Assembly: GCA_031415055.1 (NCBI GenBank)
Contig: JANOQZ010000004.1
Location: forward strand, 34,322-98,321
DNA: 64,000 nt
Direction: 5' to 3'
From: JANMOK01 sp031415055
GTDB taxonomy: Bacteria; Pseudomonadota; Alphaproteobacteria; Rhodobacterales; Rhodobacteraceae
Positions 1 through 8,472 of the stretch are shown here, piece by piece (the stretch's first letter is position 1; each line of letters opens with the position of its first letter). The position numbers and the translations under genes were made by a program. The notes under the pieces are model-generated. The model saw only the letters and a list, made by a program, of their open reading frames with translations. It had not been told where the DNA came from and searched no databases.

Positions 1-408
1 TGGAATTTGCAACTGGATGACCATGAAACCGTTGAGCGCGCCCATCGCCACACCTGCGCCAAGTCCGATCAGGATGGCGACGGGGATCGGCAGACCCGCC
101 TGCTGGGCATAGGCGAACAGGCATGCTGACAGCGCCATGTTCGCTGCGGGAGAAAGGTCGATTTCGCCCGCAATGATTACTAAGGTCAGCACGAGGGCGA
201 CCATTGCGAACTCGGCCGACAGGGTGAAACTTTTGAGAATGTATTCAATATCAAGAAAATAGGGCGAAAGCAGGCTCGCGCCAAAGACCGCAAGGATCAG
301 GACCAACAAAGTCATGGTTTCCGGGCGGATCAATATAACCTGCCAGAGCGGACGCAGGGGCGCTGCTTCGCGTGACGTTGGTTGGCCCGGAGATTCAGTG
401 ACGATCAT
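1..408 (-). CDS. Sugar ABC transporter permease, RbsC type (partial, C-terminus beyond window)
   Basis: The open frame begins at an ATG at 408 and runs off the left edge after 136 codons. It has a short polar N-terminus (MIVTESPGQP), then hydrophobic segments typical of BPD_transp_2 inner-membrane permeases, including the conserved stretch around IIAGEIDLSP, which is the family hallmark equivalent to the HVDLSIG of its neighbour. Its start overlaps the stop of the upstream permease gene by ATGA, so the two permeases are translationally coupled and probably form the heterodimeric channel for the ATPase encoded upstream. Family knowledge: such permeases import monosaccharides with a periplasmic binding protein, which must lie outside the window. 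The substrate is inferred from neighbouring genes to be L-rhamnose or a similar deoxy-sugar. Confidence 0.88.
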   Translation of the reverse strand, partial: MIVTESPGQPTSREAAPLRPLWQVILIRPETMTLLVLILAVFGASLLSPYFLDIEYILKSFTLSAEFAMVALVLTLVIIAGEIDLSPAANMALSACLFAYAQQAGLPIPVAILIGLGAGVAMGALNGFMVIQLQIP

Positions 409-1391
409 GGACGTGCCGCTGCGAGGTTGGTCAAGCCGTGCTGACGAACAGTTCGGTCGATAAGCAGGGCGATGAGTATCACGGCACCATAGATCGCGCT
501 TTGCGTTGTGCCGGGGATGCCAAGCAACGGCAGGGCGGCCGCTACGCAGCCAAGCAGTAGCACGCCCAATACGGTACCAAGCACCGTGCCCACTCCACCA
601 TTGATCGAGACACCGCCGATGACCACGGCGGCGATCACCTGAAATTCAAAGCCATTGCCGGTGTTGGACGGATTAACAAATCCCCAACGGCTGGCGTAAA
701 GTATGCCCGCCAGACCCGAAAGAGCGCCGGAAATGGCAAAGACAAGCAACGTTACCTTGGTCACCGCAATTCCGCGCAACGGTGCAGCCGTGGGATTGGA
801 GCCGATTGCATAGATTTGACGTCCAACGCGGGTGTGCATAACGAACAGATAGGTCAGCAGGGCAATGCCAAAGCTGATGAAAATGATCCAAGGAATGCCG
901 AATATTGGCGAAGTTTGTGACATCGCCTTGAGGTCGGAGGGCACATATTGGCGGTCGATTTGTTTGGCATTTGAAACGATATATGTCAGGCCGCGGTACA
1001 AGTTGAGCGTGCCCAGCGTGACAATGATGGCGGGCAGTTTGAAAAGTGTGACAAGCAGGCCGTTAAACAGTCCAAGCGCTGCACCGATGCCGATGGCGAC
1101 AATGAATCCGATTGGCCACCATATATCCGGATAGTATTTGAACATCATGCCCACGACCATCGCCGAGAAGCCGAGCATCGAGCCAATGGATAAGTCGACA
1201 TGGCGGGCGATGATTACCAGCATCTGGCCCATCGCACCAATCAGGATCAGTGGTACAAGCAGCAGGATTATGCGCAACTCGCCCAAGGTCAGAAATTGCG
1301 GCTTGGCAATGCCAACGGCCAAGCAGAACAGCACGATCATCACCAGAATACCGGCTTCGCGTCGCAGAAAGATATTTCGCAGCACGGTCAT
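405..1391 (-). CDS. Sugar ABC transporter permease, RbsC type
   Basis: A 328-residue, strongly hydrophobic protein of normal length for the family, with about eight to ten membrane segments. The conserved RbsC-family motif HVDLSIGSMLG lies near residue 64, and the cytoplasmic loop GSNPTAAPLRGI that contacts the ATPase lies near residue 197. It would form half of an inner-membrane channel for a monosaccharide. It overlaps both neighbours by 4 bp (ATGA at 1388-1391 with the ATPase gene and at 405-408 with the second permease). Two different permeases served by one ATPase is the arrangement known for rhizobial rhamnose transporters (RhaP/RhaQ with RhaT). That assignment here is inference from context. 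Confidence 0.9.
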   Translation of the reverse strand: MTVLRNIFLRREAGILVMIVLFCLAVGIAKPQFLTLGELRIILLLVPLILIGAMGQMLVIIARHVDLSIGSMLGFSAMVVGMMFKYYPDIWWPIGFIVAIGIGAALGLFNGLLVTLFKLPAIIVTLGTLNLYRGLTYIVSNAKQIDRQYVPSDLKAMSQTSPIFGIPWIIFISFGIALLTYLFVMHTRVGRQIYAIGSNPTAAPLRGIAVTKVTLLVFAISGALSGLAGILYASRWGFVNPSNTGNGFEFQVIAAVVIGGVSINGGVGTVLGTVLGVLLLGCVAAALPLLGIPGTTQSAIYGAVILIALLIDRTVRQHGLTNLAAARP

Positions 1392-2926
1392 GCGGCCACC
1401 ACTTGGCGAGGCGCGGAAACCGGAACGGCGGCCTTCATGATCAACTCCTGTGTCGCCTCAGCGCGACTGAAGTTGGCGGTTAGGCGGCCTTCGGACATTA
1501 CAAGCACGCGGTCACACAACGCTAGGAGTTCGGGCAATTCGGATGAAATCAGCAGGATTGCACGGCCATTCGCCGCCAGTTCACCGATCATGTCATAAAA
1601 TTCGGCTTTGACGCCAATGTCGATGCCGCGCGTTGGCTCGTCGAGAATTAGGACACTCGGCTCGGTCAAAAGCCAGCGTGCGAGAATGGATTTTTGCTGG
1701 TTTCCGCCTGACAATTCGCCGATTGGTTGGCGAAGTGAGGCAAGCCGAATCCGCAGCGACCGGATCATTTCGCTTGCCAGCGCTTTTTCAAGCGACCGCC
1801 GTATCACGCCCTTGGGGGCGATGCGTTTGGGAACTGCGGCAGTGATATTCTGTTCCACGGAAAGTGACCTGAATATCCCGGCAACCGCGCGGTCCTCAGG
1901 CACGAAAGCAAGGCCAAGCGCTATAGCATCGGCGGGTTCGCTGATCACCGCTGGCTTTCCGGCAACCCTTATCGTTCCCGAGGCGGCGGGTGCGACGCCA
2001 AAAAGGGCACGCGCGACATCGGTGCGCCCGGCGCCGACAAGGCCGCCAAGGCCAACAATTTCACCCTTGCGCACTTCGAAGCTGATATTGCTAAAAATGC
2101 CGGGCAGGGACAGGTTTTCGACCGAGAGCGCCACTTCGCCGATCGTCGTCCCAAGCTTGTGCATGTATTCTTTTAGCGGTCGGCCAATCATTAGGCGGAT
2201 GATGTCGGCATCGGTCAATGCTCCGACTTCGGCTGTCTCAACCTTGGCACCGTCACGGAAAATGGTGACCCGGTCACAGATCTGGCGCACTTCTTCCAGC
2301 CGGTGGCTGATGAAGATGATCGTGCGGCCCTCGTCGCGCAGACGCTGTGCGATGGCAAACAGCGTGGCTACTTCCTTTGGCGTAAGGGGTGCCGTCGGCT
2401 CGTCCATGATGATCAAGCGGCTGTCACTGGCCAAGGCGCGCGCGATTTCCACCATCTGCTGATCGGCGATCGACAGACCGCGCATCTGCCTTGTCACATC
2501 AATTTTGACCTCAAGCAAATCCATCAGGCGTTTGGCATCGCTTGTCATTTGTGCCCACGGCACTCGGCCCAAGGGTGCGCCGCTGGTGCGGCCGAGAACG
2601 AGATTCTCGGCGACTGACAAGTCAGGGAAAGAGATTGGTTCCTGATGAATCAGCGAAATCCCCTGCTGCTGCGCCACGATCGGATTGGTGATTTCAACCG
2701 TTTCGCCATTGATTTTGATGGTGCCGCGCGAAGGTCGGTACACACCGGCCAAAATCTTGGCAAAGGTAGATTTGCCTGCCCCGTTTTCTCCGAGAAGTGC
2801 GTGGATTTCGCCTTTTTTCAAGTCGATATCCACATCACGGAGCACATCGATACCCGCGAATTCTTTGGATATTCCCCGGGTGGAGACCAGCGACGTTTTG
2901 GCATCATTTTGGTTGATAACGGTCAT
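1388..2926 (-). CDS. Sugar ABC transporter ATP-binding protein with two nucleotide-binding domains (RbsA/MglA type)
   Basis: This 512-residue protein has two ABC cassettes in tandem, as usual for carbohydrate CUT2 transporters. The first cassette has Walker A GENGAGKS at residues 46-53 and Walker B LIIMDEPTAP. The second has the degenerate Walker A (GLVGAGRTD) characteristic of this family, plus LSGGNQQK and LILDEPTRGID. It powers the two permeases encoded immediately downstream. The gene overlaps the aldo/keto reductase gene (2923-2926) and the permease gene (1388-1391) by 4 bp each, so the whole operon is tightly coupled. The C-terminus ends VSAPRQVVAA. The family is certain; the deoxy-sugar substrate is inferred from the surrounding catabolic genes. 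Confidence 0.93.
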   Translation of the reverse strand: MTVINQNDAKTSLVSTRGISKEFAGIDVLRDVDIDLKKGEIHALLGENGAGKSTFAKILAGVYRPSRGTIKINGETVEITNPIVAQQQGISLIHQEPISFPDLSVAENLVLGRTSGAPLGRVPWAQMTSDAKRLMDLLEVKIDVTRQMRGLSIADQQMVEIARALASDSRLIIMDEPTAPLTPKEVATLFAIAQRLRDEGRTIIFISHRLEEVRQICDRVTIFRDGAKVETAEVGALTDADIIRLMIGRPLKEYMHKLGTTIGEVALSVENLSLPGIFSNISFEVRKGEIVGLGGLVGAGRTDVARALFGVAPAASGTIRVAGKPAVISEPADAIALGLAFVPEDRAVAGIFRSLSVEQNITAAVPKRIAPKGVIRRSLEKALASEMIRSLRIRLASLRQPIGELSGGNQQKSILARWLLTEPSVLILDEPTRGIDIGVKAEFYDMIGELAANGRAILLISSELPELLALCDRVLVMSEGRLTANFSRAEATQELIMKAAVPVSAPRQVVAA

Positions 2927-3969
2927 CGGCGAACAGTTCCCGCGCCATTTGGAACCGGTGCGTCGGAATCTATGAGGTTCAAAGTCTTCAGGTCTGACCA
3001 GAATGCGGCCGGGATTTTTTCGTGAAACGCGGCGAGGTTATCCGTAACCTCACTGGCGCAAGCAGCGCCGGGAATGATCGATACTACCGCCGGGTGCGCC
3101 AGCGGGAACCGCAACGCCGCCGCAGTCAGTTTTACGCCATGCGACTTGCAGACAGCTTCCAATCTGCGGACCTTTGCCTGAATTTCAGGCGACGCAACAG
3201 CATAGCCATACATGCCGGTCCCTTTTGATCCCGTCGCCAGAATGCCCGAAGCGAAAGGTGCGCCGATGACCACGCTGATGCCGCGCTGGGCGCAGGCCGC
3301 CATGCCAGTATGCAGACTGCTCTGATCGAGCAGCGTATATGGCATCGCGACAATTGCAAAATCGACATCAAAACTGTTGACCATCTGCGGTAGCGACTCG
3401 GCAATATTGATACCGACGCCGACAGCCTTGATTTGCCCCGATGCTTTAATTTCTGAGAGGGCCTGCATTCCACCCCGTTCGAAAGCGTTCAGATGGAACT
3501 CGGTCTTCTCGCCATGAACCAACGTGTCCAGATCATGGATGATCAGCGCGTCTACAGTGTCTAGGGCCAAGCGTTGCAAGCACTGCTCATATGATCGCAT
3601 TATCCCGTCGTAGGAATAGTCGAAATTTACCTCAAAATTGAGGCCCCCCCTCCAAGGCGCACGGTCGAAGGTTCGCGGGTCGGCAGGGCGATTCAATGTC
3701 CGTCCCACCTTGGTCGTCACAACGAATTCGCCTCGAGGTTTTGTTCGTAGGAAGCCGCCGCAGCGATGCTCGGCCAGCCCGCGTCCATACCAAGGCGCGG
3801 TATCGAAAAACCGGACTCCGCCATTCCAAGCCGCCAGCATAGTGTCCCGTGCGACTTCCTCGTCCACAACCTTATAGAGTTCACCCAAATGCGCGGTGCC
3901 CAGTCCGAACACTGGCAGATCAAGTGCAGTTCTGCCAACCCGGCGATGGGTCGCGAGCGTGAGATTCAA
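2923..3969 (-). CDS. Aldo/keto reductase, D-threo-aldose / L-fucose 1-dehydrogenase-like
   Basis: This 348-residue NAD(P)-dependent oxidoreductase has the aldo/keto reductase tetrad visible: Asp56 (FFDTAPWYG), Tyr61, Lys87 (VTTKVGR) and His145 (LIIHDLD). The sequence style (GLGTAHLGELY at the start) fits the D-threo-aldose 1-dehydrogenase / L-galactose dehydrogenase branch, which oxidises the anomeric carbon of L-fucose-like sugars to a lactone. With the lactonase and sugar-acid dehydratases across the divergent promoter, it would supply step one of a non-phosphorylative pathway (inference). The start is TTG at 3969, preceded by a GGGAGAG ribosome-binding site about 5 nt upstream. No in-frame ATG occurs until residue 44, inside the barrel, so the TTG is preferred. 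It is the first gene of the transporter operon. Confidence 0.85.
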   Translation of the reverse strand: MNLTLATHRRVGRTALDLPVFGLGTAHLGELYKVVDEEVARDTMLAAWNGGVRFFDTAPWYGRGLAEHRCGGFLRTKPRGEFVVTTKVGRTLNRPADPRTFDRAPWRGGLNFEVNFDYSYDGIMRSYEQCLQRLALDTVDALIIHDLDTLVHGEKTEFHLNAFERGGMQALSEIKASGQIKAVGVGINIAESLPQMVNSFDVDFAIVAMPYTLLDQSSLHTGMAACAQRGISVVIGAPFASGILATGSKGTGMYGYAVASPEIQAKVRRLEAVCKSHGVKLTAAALRFPLAHPAVVSIIPGAACASEVTDNLAAFHEKIPAAFWSDLKTLNLIDSDAPVPNGAGTVRR

Positions 3970-4031
3970 GGCGTCTCTCCCAGATACTCCCCGGGGCGGC
4001 TTCTTCTGCCGCTCTTTTCATATTGTGTAAC

Positions 4032-4057
4032 TTGTCAGACAAAAATTAGTTGGACAA
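4032..4057. promoter_or_regulatory. Candidate GntR/FadR operator between divergent sugar operons
   Basis: An 11-bp perfect palindrome TTGTCAGACAA lies at 4032-4042, and a further GACAA half-site lies at 4053-4057. Spacing and sequence resemble operators of FadR-family GntR repressors, and such a regulator is encoded in the downstream operon at 6209-7033. The site sits between the starts of the aldo/keto reductase operon (3969, minus) and the dehydratase operon (4133, plus), where it could control both. Binding is inferred and the exact promoter boxes are not clear. Confidence 0.5.
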
Positions 4058-4132
4058 GTCCCTTTCTTCGCGTCAAACCTGCAGGGCACGCAAATCCGCA
4101 ATAACTTGGGTTTCAGCGAAAGGAAGAACGCT

Positions 4133-5308
4133 GTGCCAAAAATAGTTGATGTCCGCACGACAATCTGGGAATGGATAGGTCCGGTGGCACCGATGCCACC
4201 TCACTTTTGCACGACGGCAAGTGACCTTGTCTCGGATATTACCGGCTCCATAGCCGGCTTTCGGTTTCTGGGCTGGCTGATTGTTGAAATCGAGTGTGAC
4301 GACGGGACCGTCGGAATCGGCAACGCCGCCTTGGCGCCGCATGCCACAAAGGTGACGATAGACACCTATCTCAAACCATTGCTGATCGGCCTTGACCCAC
4401 TTGATAGCGAATACATCTGGCAATCGATGTATCGTCGAACTTTGCCATTTGGTCGCAAAGGCATTGGCATGACCGCAATCAGCGCGATTGATTTGGCGGT
4501 GTGGGATGCGAAGGGCAAGATACTGAATCAGCCTGTGTTTCGGCTGTTGGGGGGCAGGACCAAGCCGAAAATTCCGGTCTATGCCAGCCGCCTTTATAGC
4601 CAACCTTTGGACACATTGTTCAGCGAGGCAAAGGCTTACGCCGATCAGGGCTTTCTCGCCGTCAAACTGAGGTTTGGCTGGGGGCCGAAGGACGGTTATT
4701 CGGGCATGGCAAAAAACGTTGATCTTGTGCGAACAGCGCGTGAAGCGATTGGACCAAACGTTGATCTGATGGCCGATTGTTATATGGGCTGGAACCTCGA
4801 GTATTCTCGGCGAATGTTGAAAATGCTGCAACCGTTCAACCTGCGTTGGGTCGAAGAGCCGGTCGTTGCCGATGATCTGGCGGGTTACGCCGAATTGAGG
4901 GCACTAAACCTTGTGGCGATTTCCGGAGGGGAACACGAGTACACATTGGCCGGGTTTCGGCAGGCGTTGGATATGAAAGCGTTCGACATCGTTCAGTTTG
5001 ACGTTAACCGGGTCGGCGGTATTACCGCTGCCAAGAAGATTGCCGACTTGTGCGAGGCCCATGACATCACGGTCATTCCGCATGCGGGGCAAATGCACAA
5101 TTACCACCTTTCGATGTCGAGTTATGCTGCGCCAATTTCGGAATATTTTCCTAAAGTGCCAGTTGAGGTCGGGAACGAACTATTCTGGTACATTTTCGAC
5201 GGCGAGCCGGTCGCGAAAGATGGGTTCATCAATCTCGCCGATGACAAGCCTGGTTTCGGTTTGACCCTGCAAGTGCCGGATCCCAAAAACTTCAAACTGA
5301 CACACTGA
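4133..5308 (+). CDS. Enolase-superfamily sugar-acid dehydratase (mandelate racemase/RhmD-like), paralog 1
   Basis: A 391-residue MR/MLE-family enzyme. The N-terminal capping domain is followed by a TIM barrel with metal ligands Asp215 (LMADCYMGW), Glu241/242 (RWVEEP) and Glu267 (GGEHEYT), and the general-acid His in VIPHAGQMHNYH. Such enzymes dehydrate aldonates to 2-keto-3-deoxy acids. Similarity in motifs to the second dehydratase at 7282 suggests an L-rhamnonate/L-fuconate-type substrate, but the catalytic strand reads VKLRFGWG rather than the KVP of RhmD, so substrate or stereochemistry may differ. I chose GTG 4133 because AGGA (4121-4124) lies 8 nt upstream; an in-frame TTG at 4106 would give nine extra residues with no clear ribosome-binding site. 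It leads the plus-strand operon; the lactonase gene follows 11 nt later. Confidence 0.87.
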   Translation: MPKIVDVRTTIWEWIGPVAPMPPHFCTTASDLVSDITGSIAGFRFLGWLIVEIECDDGTVGIGNAALAPHATKVTIDTYLKPLLIGLDPLDSEYIWQSMYRRTLPFGRKGIGMTAISAIDLAVWDAKGKILNQPVFRLLGGRTKPKIPVYASRLYSQPLDTLFSEAKAYADQGFLAVKLRFGWGPKDGYSGMAKNVDLVRTAREAIGPNVDLMADCYMGWNLEYSRRMLKMLQPFNLRWVEEPVVADDLAGYAELRALNLVAISGGEHEYTLAGFRQALDMKAFDIVQFDVNRVGGITAAKKIADLCEAHDITVIPHAGQMHNYHLSMSSYAAPISEYFPKVPVEVGNELFWYIFDGEPVAKDGFINLADDKPGFGLTLQVPDPKNFKLTH

Positions 5309-5319
5309 GGAGGGCTCTG

Positions 5320-6195
5320 GTGCCAGATTTTCCAATCATCGACACGCATCTGCACCTCTGGGATCCAAACCGCCTGAACTATTCCTGGATCAAGGGAAAC
5401 CCGCTGTTCGAGCGCGCTTATCATATCGAAGACTATGCCCGGGATTTGGTTACCCTCGAGGTTGAAGCGATGGTTTTCCTCGAATGTTATGCCGATTTCA
5501 CTGCGGATCACGGGCAATATCTTGAAGAAGTTGAATTTGTCGAGGACGAAGCCCGACGCGACCCGAGGATCAAAGCTATTGTTCCAATGGCCCCGTTGGA
5601 AAAAGGCCCGAAGTGCGAACCGATCCTTGTCGAAATGGCCGAAAAACATCCGATGGTGAAAGGCATTCGGCGTATTGTCGAGTTTGATGCCGATCCGAGG
5701 AGCCTGACCCTGAGCGACGAATTTGTCGCCGGTGTCAATCTGCTGGAAAAGTTCGGCATGCACTTCGAGATCAACGTCAACCATACTCAAATGGACATAG
5801 TGCGCGAATTCGTAAAGCGAGTTCCGAATGTGCCGATGATCCTAAACCATTGCGGCAAGCCGGGCATAGCCGAAGGTGCGTTGGAACAATACCGGGCCGA
5901 TGTCAAAGAACTGGCGAAGCATCCGAATTTGTGGATCAAATTGTCCGACCTGCCGGTTGAGGCTGATCACAAATCTTGGGAAGAAGCCGACCTGCGCCCG
6001 TATATCGATGCGACCATGGAAACGTTTGGTCCTGAGCGAACCATCTATGCGGGCGACTATCCGGTTTGCCTGCAGGCGTCCACGCTTACCCGCTGGGTTG
6101 AGGTCTTGGACCGGGCGCTGGCCGGTCTTTCGGTCACGGATTTGCGCAAAATCTATCGGGACAACGCCAATCGGTTCTATCGTCTTGGGCTCTGA
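5320..6195 (+). CDS. Amidohydrolase-family sugar lactonase (COG3618, L-rhamnono/L-fuconolactonase-like)
   Basis: This 291-residue TIM-barrel hydrolase begins with the diagnostic N-terminal metal motif IDTHLHLWDP. MILNHCGKPG lies near residue 170 and the late Asp motif IYAGDYPVC near residue 245. Members of this family open sugar 1,4- or 1,5-lactones to aldonates in L-rhamnose and L-fucose oxidation. The enzyme therefore bridges the aldose dehydrogenase (3969, minus) and the dehydratases flanking it. It starts with GTG at 5320, with an excellent GAGGAGGG ribosome-binding site overlapping the stop of the upstream gene, which supports co-translation. The exact lactone substrate is inferred from context. 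Confidence 0.87.
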   Translation: MPDFPIIDTHLHLWDPNRLNYSWIKGNPLFERAYHIEDYARDLVTLEVEAMVFLECYADFTADHGQYLEEVEFVEDEARRDPRIKAIVPMAPLEKGPKCEPILVEMAEKHPMVKGIRRIVEFDADPRSLTLSDEFVAGVNLLEKFGMHFEINVNHTQMDIVREFVKRVPNVPMILNHCGKPGIAEGALEQYRADVKELAKHPNLWIKLSDLPVEADHKSWEEADLRPYIDATMETFGPERTIYAGDYPVCLQASTLTRWVEVLDRALAGLSVTDLRKIYRDNANRFYRLGL

Positions 6196-6208
6196 TCGTG
6201 GGAATGAA

Positions 6209-7033
6209 GTGAATAAATTTGTCGAGCAAACCGCGTCCATCCGAAATTTGGGCGATACCGCAAAGGTTGTGGACATTGGCCAACCCGTCCCAGCACGCAA
6301 GACCGATGCTGAACCGGATTTCGCTGGCGTGGTTTTGGATCGACGCCCGATCTCGGAGCAGGTGGCCAACCGGATCATGGCAATGATCAAAAGCGGCAAT
6401 CTCAAATCCAACGACCGGTTACCGACCGAACAACAAATGGGCATCGCTTTTGGCATCAGCCGACCGCCACTGCGGGAGGCATTGAAAGCTTTGACCTTGA
6501 TGGGTGTGCTCGAAAGCCGCCAGGGTGGTCGCTATACGGTGACCGATCTGTCGCCAAGCAGGCTGGTCGCACCGTTCAACGTTATGCTGTCGATGGCTGA
6601 TTATGACGTGAACGAGCATTTCGAAGCACGAGCAGTCGTCGATCTGGAGTTGGTCCGGCGCTGCACCGAAAGGGCTAGTAAGGAACAGCGGCAGCGCATC
6701 TGGAAACTCGCCGCCGATGGCCGTGCGTTCCTCCACGACCCGGTAGCGTTCCGCTTGCTGGATATCGAGTTCCATCAGGCGCTGAACAATGCCGCTGGAA
6801 ACCGCCTGCTGAGTGCGCTTGCGCAGGGGCTGTACGACGTCGGTCTGGAAGTCAGGCGGGTTGCCAGCACGGTTCCCGGGGTCATCAAGAAAAGCGTTGC
6901 CCAGCATTGCAAAGTGGCCGAGGCAGTGCTGATCGGCGACGTAAACTTGGCCGTGTCCGCATATCGCCTGCACTTGGAGCATGTGCGGGACACTACGATC
7001 CAATCGATGACAAATATTCTGAACGATCAGTAG
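6209..7033 (+). CDS. GntR-family transcriptional regulator, FadR/FCD subfamily
   Basis: This 274-residue regulator has an N-terminal extension of about 45 residues, a winged helix-turn-helix at about 49-112 (LPTEQQMGIAFGISRPPLRE) and an FCD ligand-binding domain. The FCD metal residues are recognisable: Asp185, His189, His233 and His255/258. FCD regulators usually bind a sugar acid or other carboxylate and repress their own catabolic operon. The gene lies inside the dehydratase operon, 13 nt after the lactonase, so it likely senses a pathway intermediate (inference). GTG 6209 is chosen because it is the first in-frame start after the lactonase stop. The longer open frame upstream is only an overprint of the lactonase gene. 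Confidence 0.88.
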   Translation: MNKFVEQTASIRNLGDTAKVVDIGQPVPARKTDAEPDFAGVVLDRRPISEQVANRIMAMIKSGNLKSNDRLPTEQQMGIAFGISRPPLREALKALTLMGVLESRQGGRYTVTDLSPSRLVAPFNVMLSMADYDVNEHFEARAVVDLELVRRCTERASKEQRQRIWKLAADGRAFLHDPVAFRLLDIEFHQALNNAAGNRLLSALAQGLYDVGLEVRRVASTVPGVIKKSVAQHCKVAEAVLIGDVNLAVSAYRLHLEHVRDTTIQSMTNILNDQ

Positions 7034-7039
7034 GTCACT

Positions 7040-7285
7040 ATGCCCGAACAGATAGCTTTCCGTATGAACCTGAGACTACGTCAAGCCGTCGAAAATGAGA
7101 AACCTCACGACGAAATATTGCCGAAGCTTGCGCAGGTGGTTTGCGACGCCAGTGTGCCGAACTTTTCAATCAGGCTCGATCCCGAAAGCAGCGACCCGTT
7201 CGGAATACTGACCCGTAGAGATGGTCACACCATAGATGCCTTCCCAGTTCCAGTGCGGCCGAAGCGGGCGTTTCGCTTATCATGA
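7040..7285 (+). pseudogene. Degenerate, truncated L-rhamnose mutarotase (RhaM-like) remnant
   Basis: This 81-codon ORF aligns by eye with L-rhamnose mutarotases: FRMNLR..., PHDEILPKL, NFSIRLD and FGILTRRDGH..DAFP match the usual MAFRMQL, RHDEIWPEL, YSIHLD and FGVLTRRE..MDALP. Family members have about 104 residues. Here the C-terminal QRWW...M segment with the paired Trp is missing and replaced by RPKRAFRLS. The Tyr five positions before the His is Asn, although His23 remains. It probably no longer interconverts rhamnose anomers. It still starts with ATG 6 nt after the regulator and ends with an ATGA overlap with the next dehydratase gene, so it may persist as a translational coupler. Homology is fairly sure; loss of function is inferred. 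Confidence 0.7.
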
Positions 7286-8463
7286 AGAATTCCTTCAAGA
7301 TCACCGTAGTGCGGGTTCATGTTGTCTCCCGAGAAACTGGGGGTGGGGATTATTTCCAGAATGCTGGCGAAACGCATTGGCTAGTTGACAGCCTTATCTC
7401 GAATCCGATGTCGGGATATGAAAAATACCGGCAAAGCAGGTCAAGTTGGGGCATCGGCGTGTTGGGATCGCTGGTTGTAGAAATTGAAACGGAGACTGGA
7501 ATTGTTGGGGTCGCAACCGGAACTGGTGGCGTTCCGGCAGCTTGGTTAATCAAGAACCACTTTGCGCGGTTCATCGTTGGCACGGACGCACGCAACTTAA
7601 ACCTCATTTGGGACCAATTGTACCGTTCGTCGCTGCCGTATGGCCGTAAAGGCCTGCCGATGATGGCGATCAGTGCTGTTGACTTGGCACTTTGGGATTT
7701 GGTTGGAAAGGTAAGGCAGGAACCGGTTTACAACCTGATCGGCGGACTGAGCCGGAATGAAATCAGTTTCTATTGCACCGGCCCAATGCCGCAAGCAATC
7801 AAGGAGCTTGGGTTCTGGGGTGCCAAAGTGCCCCTGCCGCACAGCCATTTCGAAGGCGAAGAAGGTCTTCGCAAGAACCTCGCATACCTTACGTCGTGCC
7901 GGGAAGTGTTGGGTTCGGATTATCCTTTGATGGTTGATTGCTACATGTCGCTGACGGTACCCTATGCGGTCCGTTTGGCGGAAGCATGCAAACATCTGGA
8001 CATCTACTGGTGGGAAGAAGTGCTTTCGCCTGACGATGTAGAGGGATACCGCCTGTTGAAACAGGCGCATCCGACGTTGAAATGGACAACCGGCGAGCAC
8101 GAATATTCGCGCTATGGTTTTCGGCGTCTAATCGAGGAACGCATGCTCGACATAATCCAGCCAGACGTCATGTGGGTCGGTGGGCTGACAGAATTATTGC
8201 GAATTGCTGCGCATGCGGCCGCCTATGACATTCCGGTAGTGCCGCATGGCAGCGGGCCGTATTCGTATCACTTCATCGCCAGCCAAACTGGAGCGGCATT
8301 CTGCGAATACGTTGCGGCAAGTGCGGATGGGCTTTCGATCCAGCCGGTTTTCGGCAGCATGTTCTCGGGCGAAACCATTCCGATCAATGGCAGTCTCATA
8401 GTCTCTGAAGCGCCCGGTTTTGGTATGGAAATCGCCAACCGATCTGTGCTTGTGGCCTTTTGA
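7282..8463 (+). CDS. rhmD: L-rhamnonate dehydratase-like enolase-superfamily enzyme, paralog 2
   Basis: A 393-residue protein that I recognise as the RhmD type: SLPYGRKGLPMMAISAVDLALWDLVGKV closely parallels the family signature, followed by GFWGAKVPLPH with the substrate-side Lys. Metal ligands are Asp219 (LMVDCYMSL), Glu245/246 (WWEEV) and Glu272 (TGEHEYSRYGF), with the acid-base His at about 322 (VVPHGSGPYSYH). RhmD dehydrates L-rhamnonate to 2-keto-3-deoxy-L-rhamnonate in the non-phosphorylative rhamnose pathway. The start ATG overlaps the stop of the mutarotase remnant (ATGA, 7282-7285). It ends the plus-strand operon. An aldolase or dehydrogenase for the product is not in the window. 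Confidence 0.86.
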   Translation: MKNSFKITVVRVHVVSRETGGGDYFQNAGETHWLVDSLISNPMSGYEKYRQSRSSWGIGVLGSLVVEIETETGIVGVATGTGGVPAAWLIKNHFARFIVGTDARNLNLIWDQLYRSSLPYGRKGLPMMAISAVDLALWDLVGKVRQEPVYNLIGGLSRNEISFYCTGPMPQAIKELGFWGAKVPLPHSHFEGEEGLRKNLAYLTSCREVLGSDYPLMVDCYMSLTVPYAVRLAEACKHLDIYWWEEVLSPDDVEGYRLLKQAHPTLKWTTGEHEYSRYGFRRLIEERMLDIIQPDVMWVGGLTELLRIAAHAAAYDIPVVPHGSGPYSYHFIASQTGAAFCEYVAASADGLSIQPVFGSMFSGETIPINGSLIVSEAPGFGMEIANRSVLVAF

Positions 8464-8472
8464 TCGGAGGGT

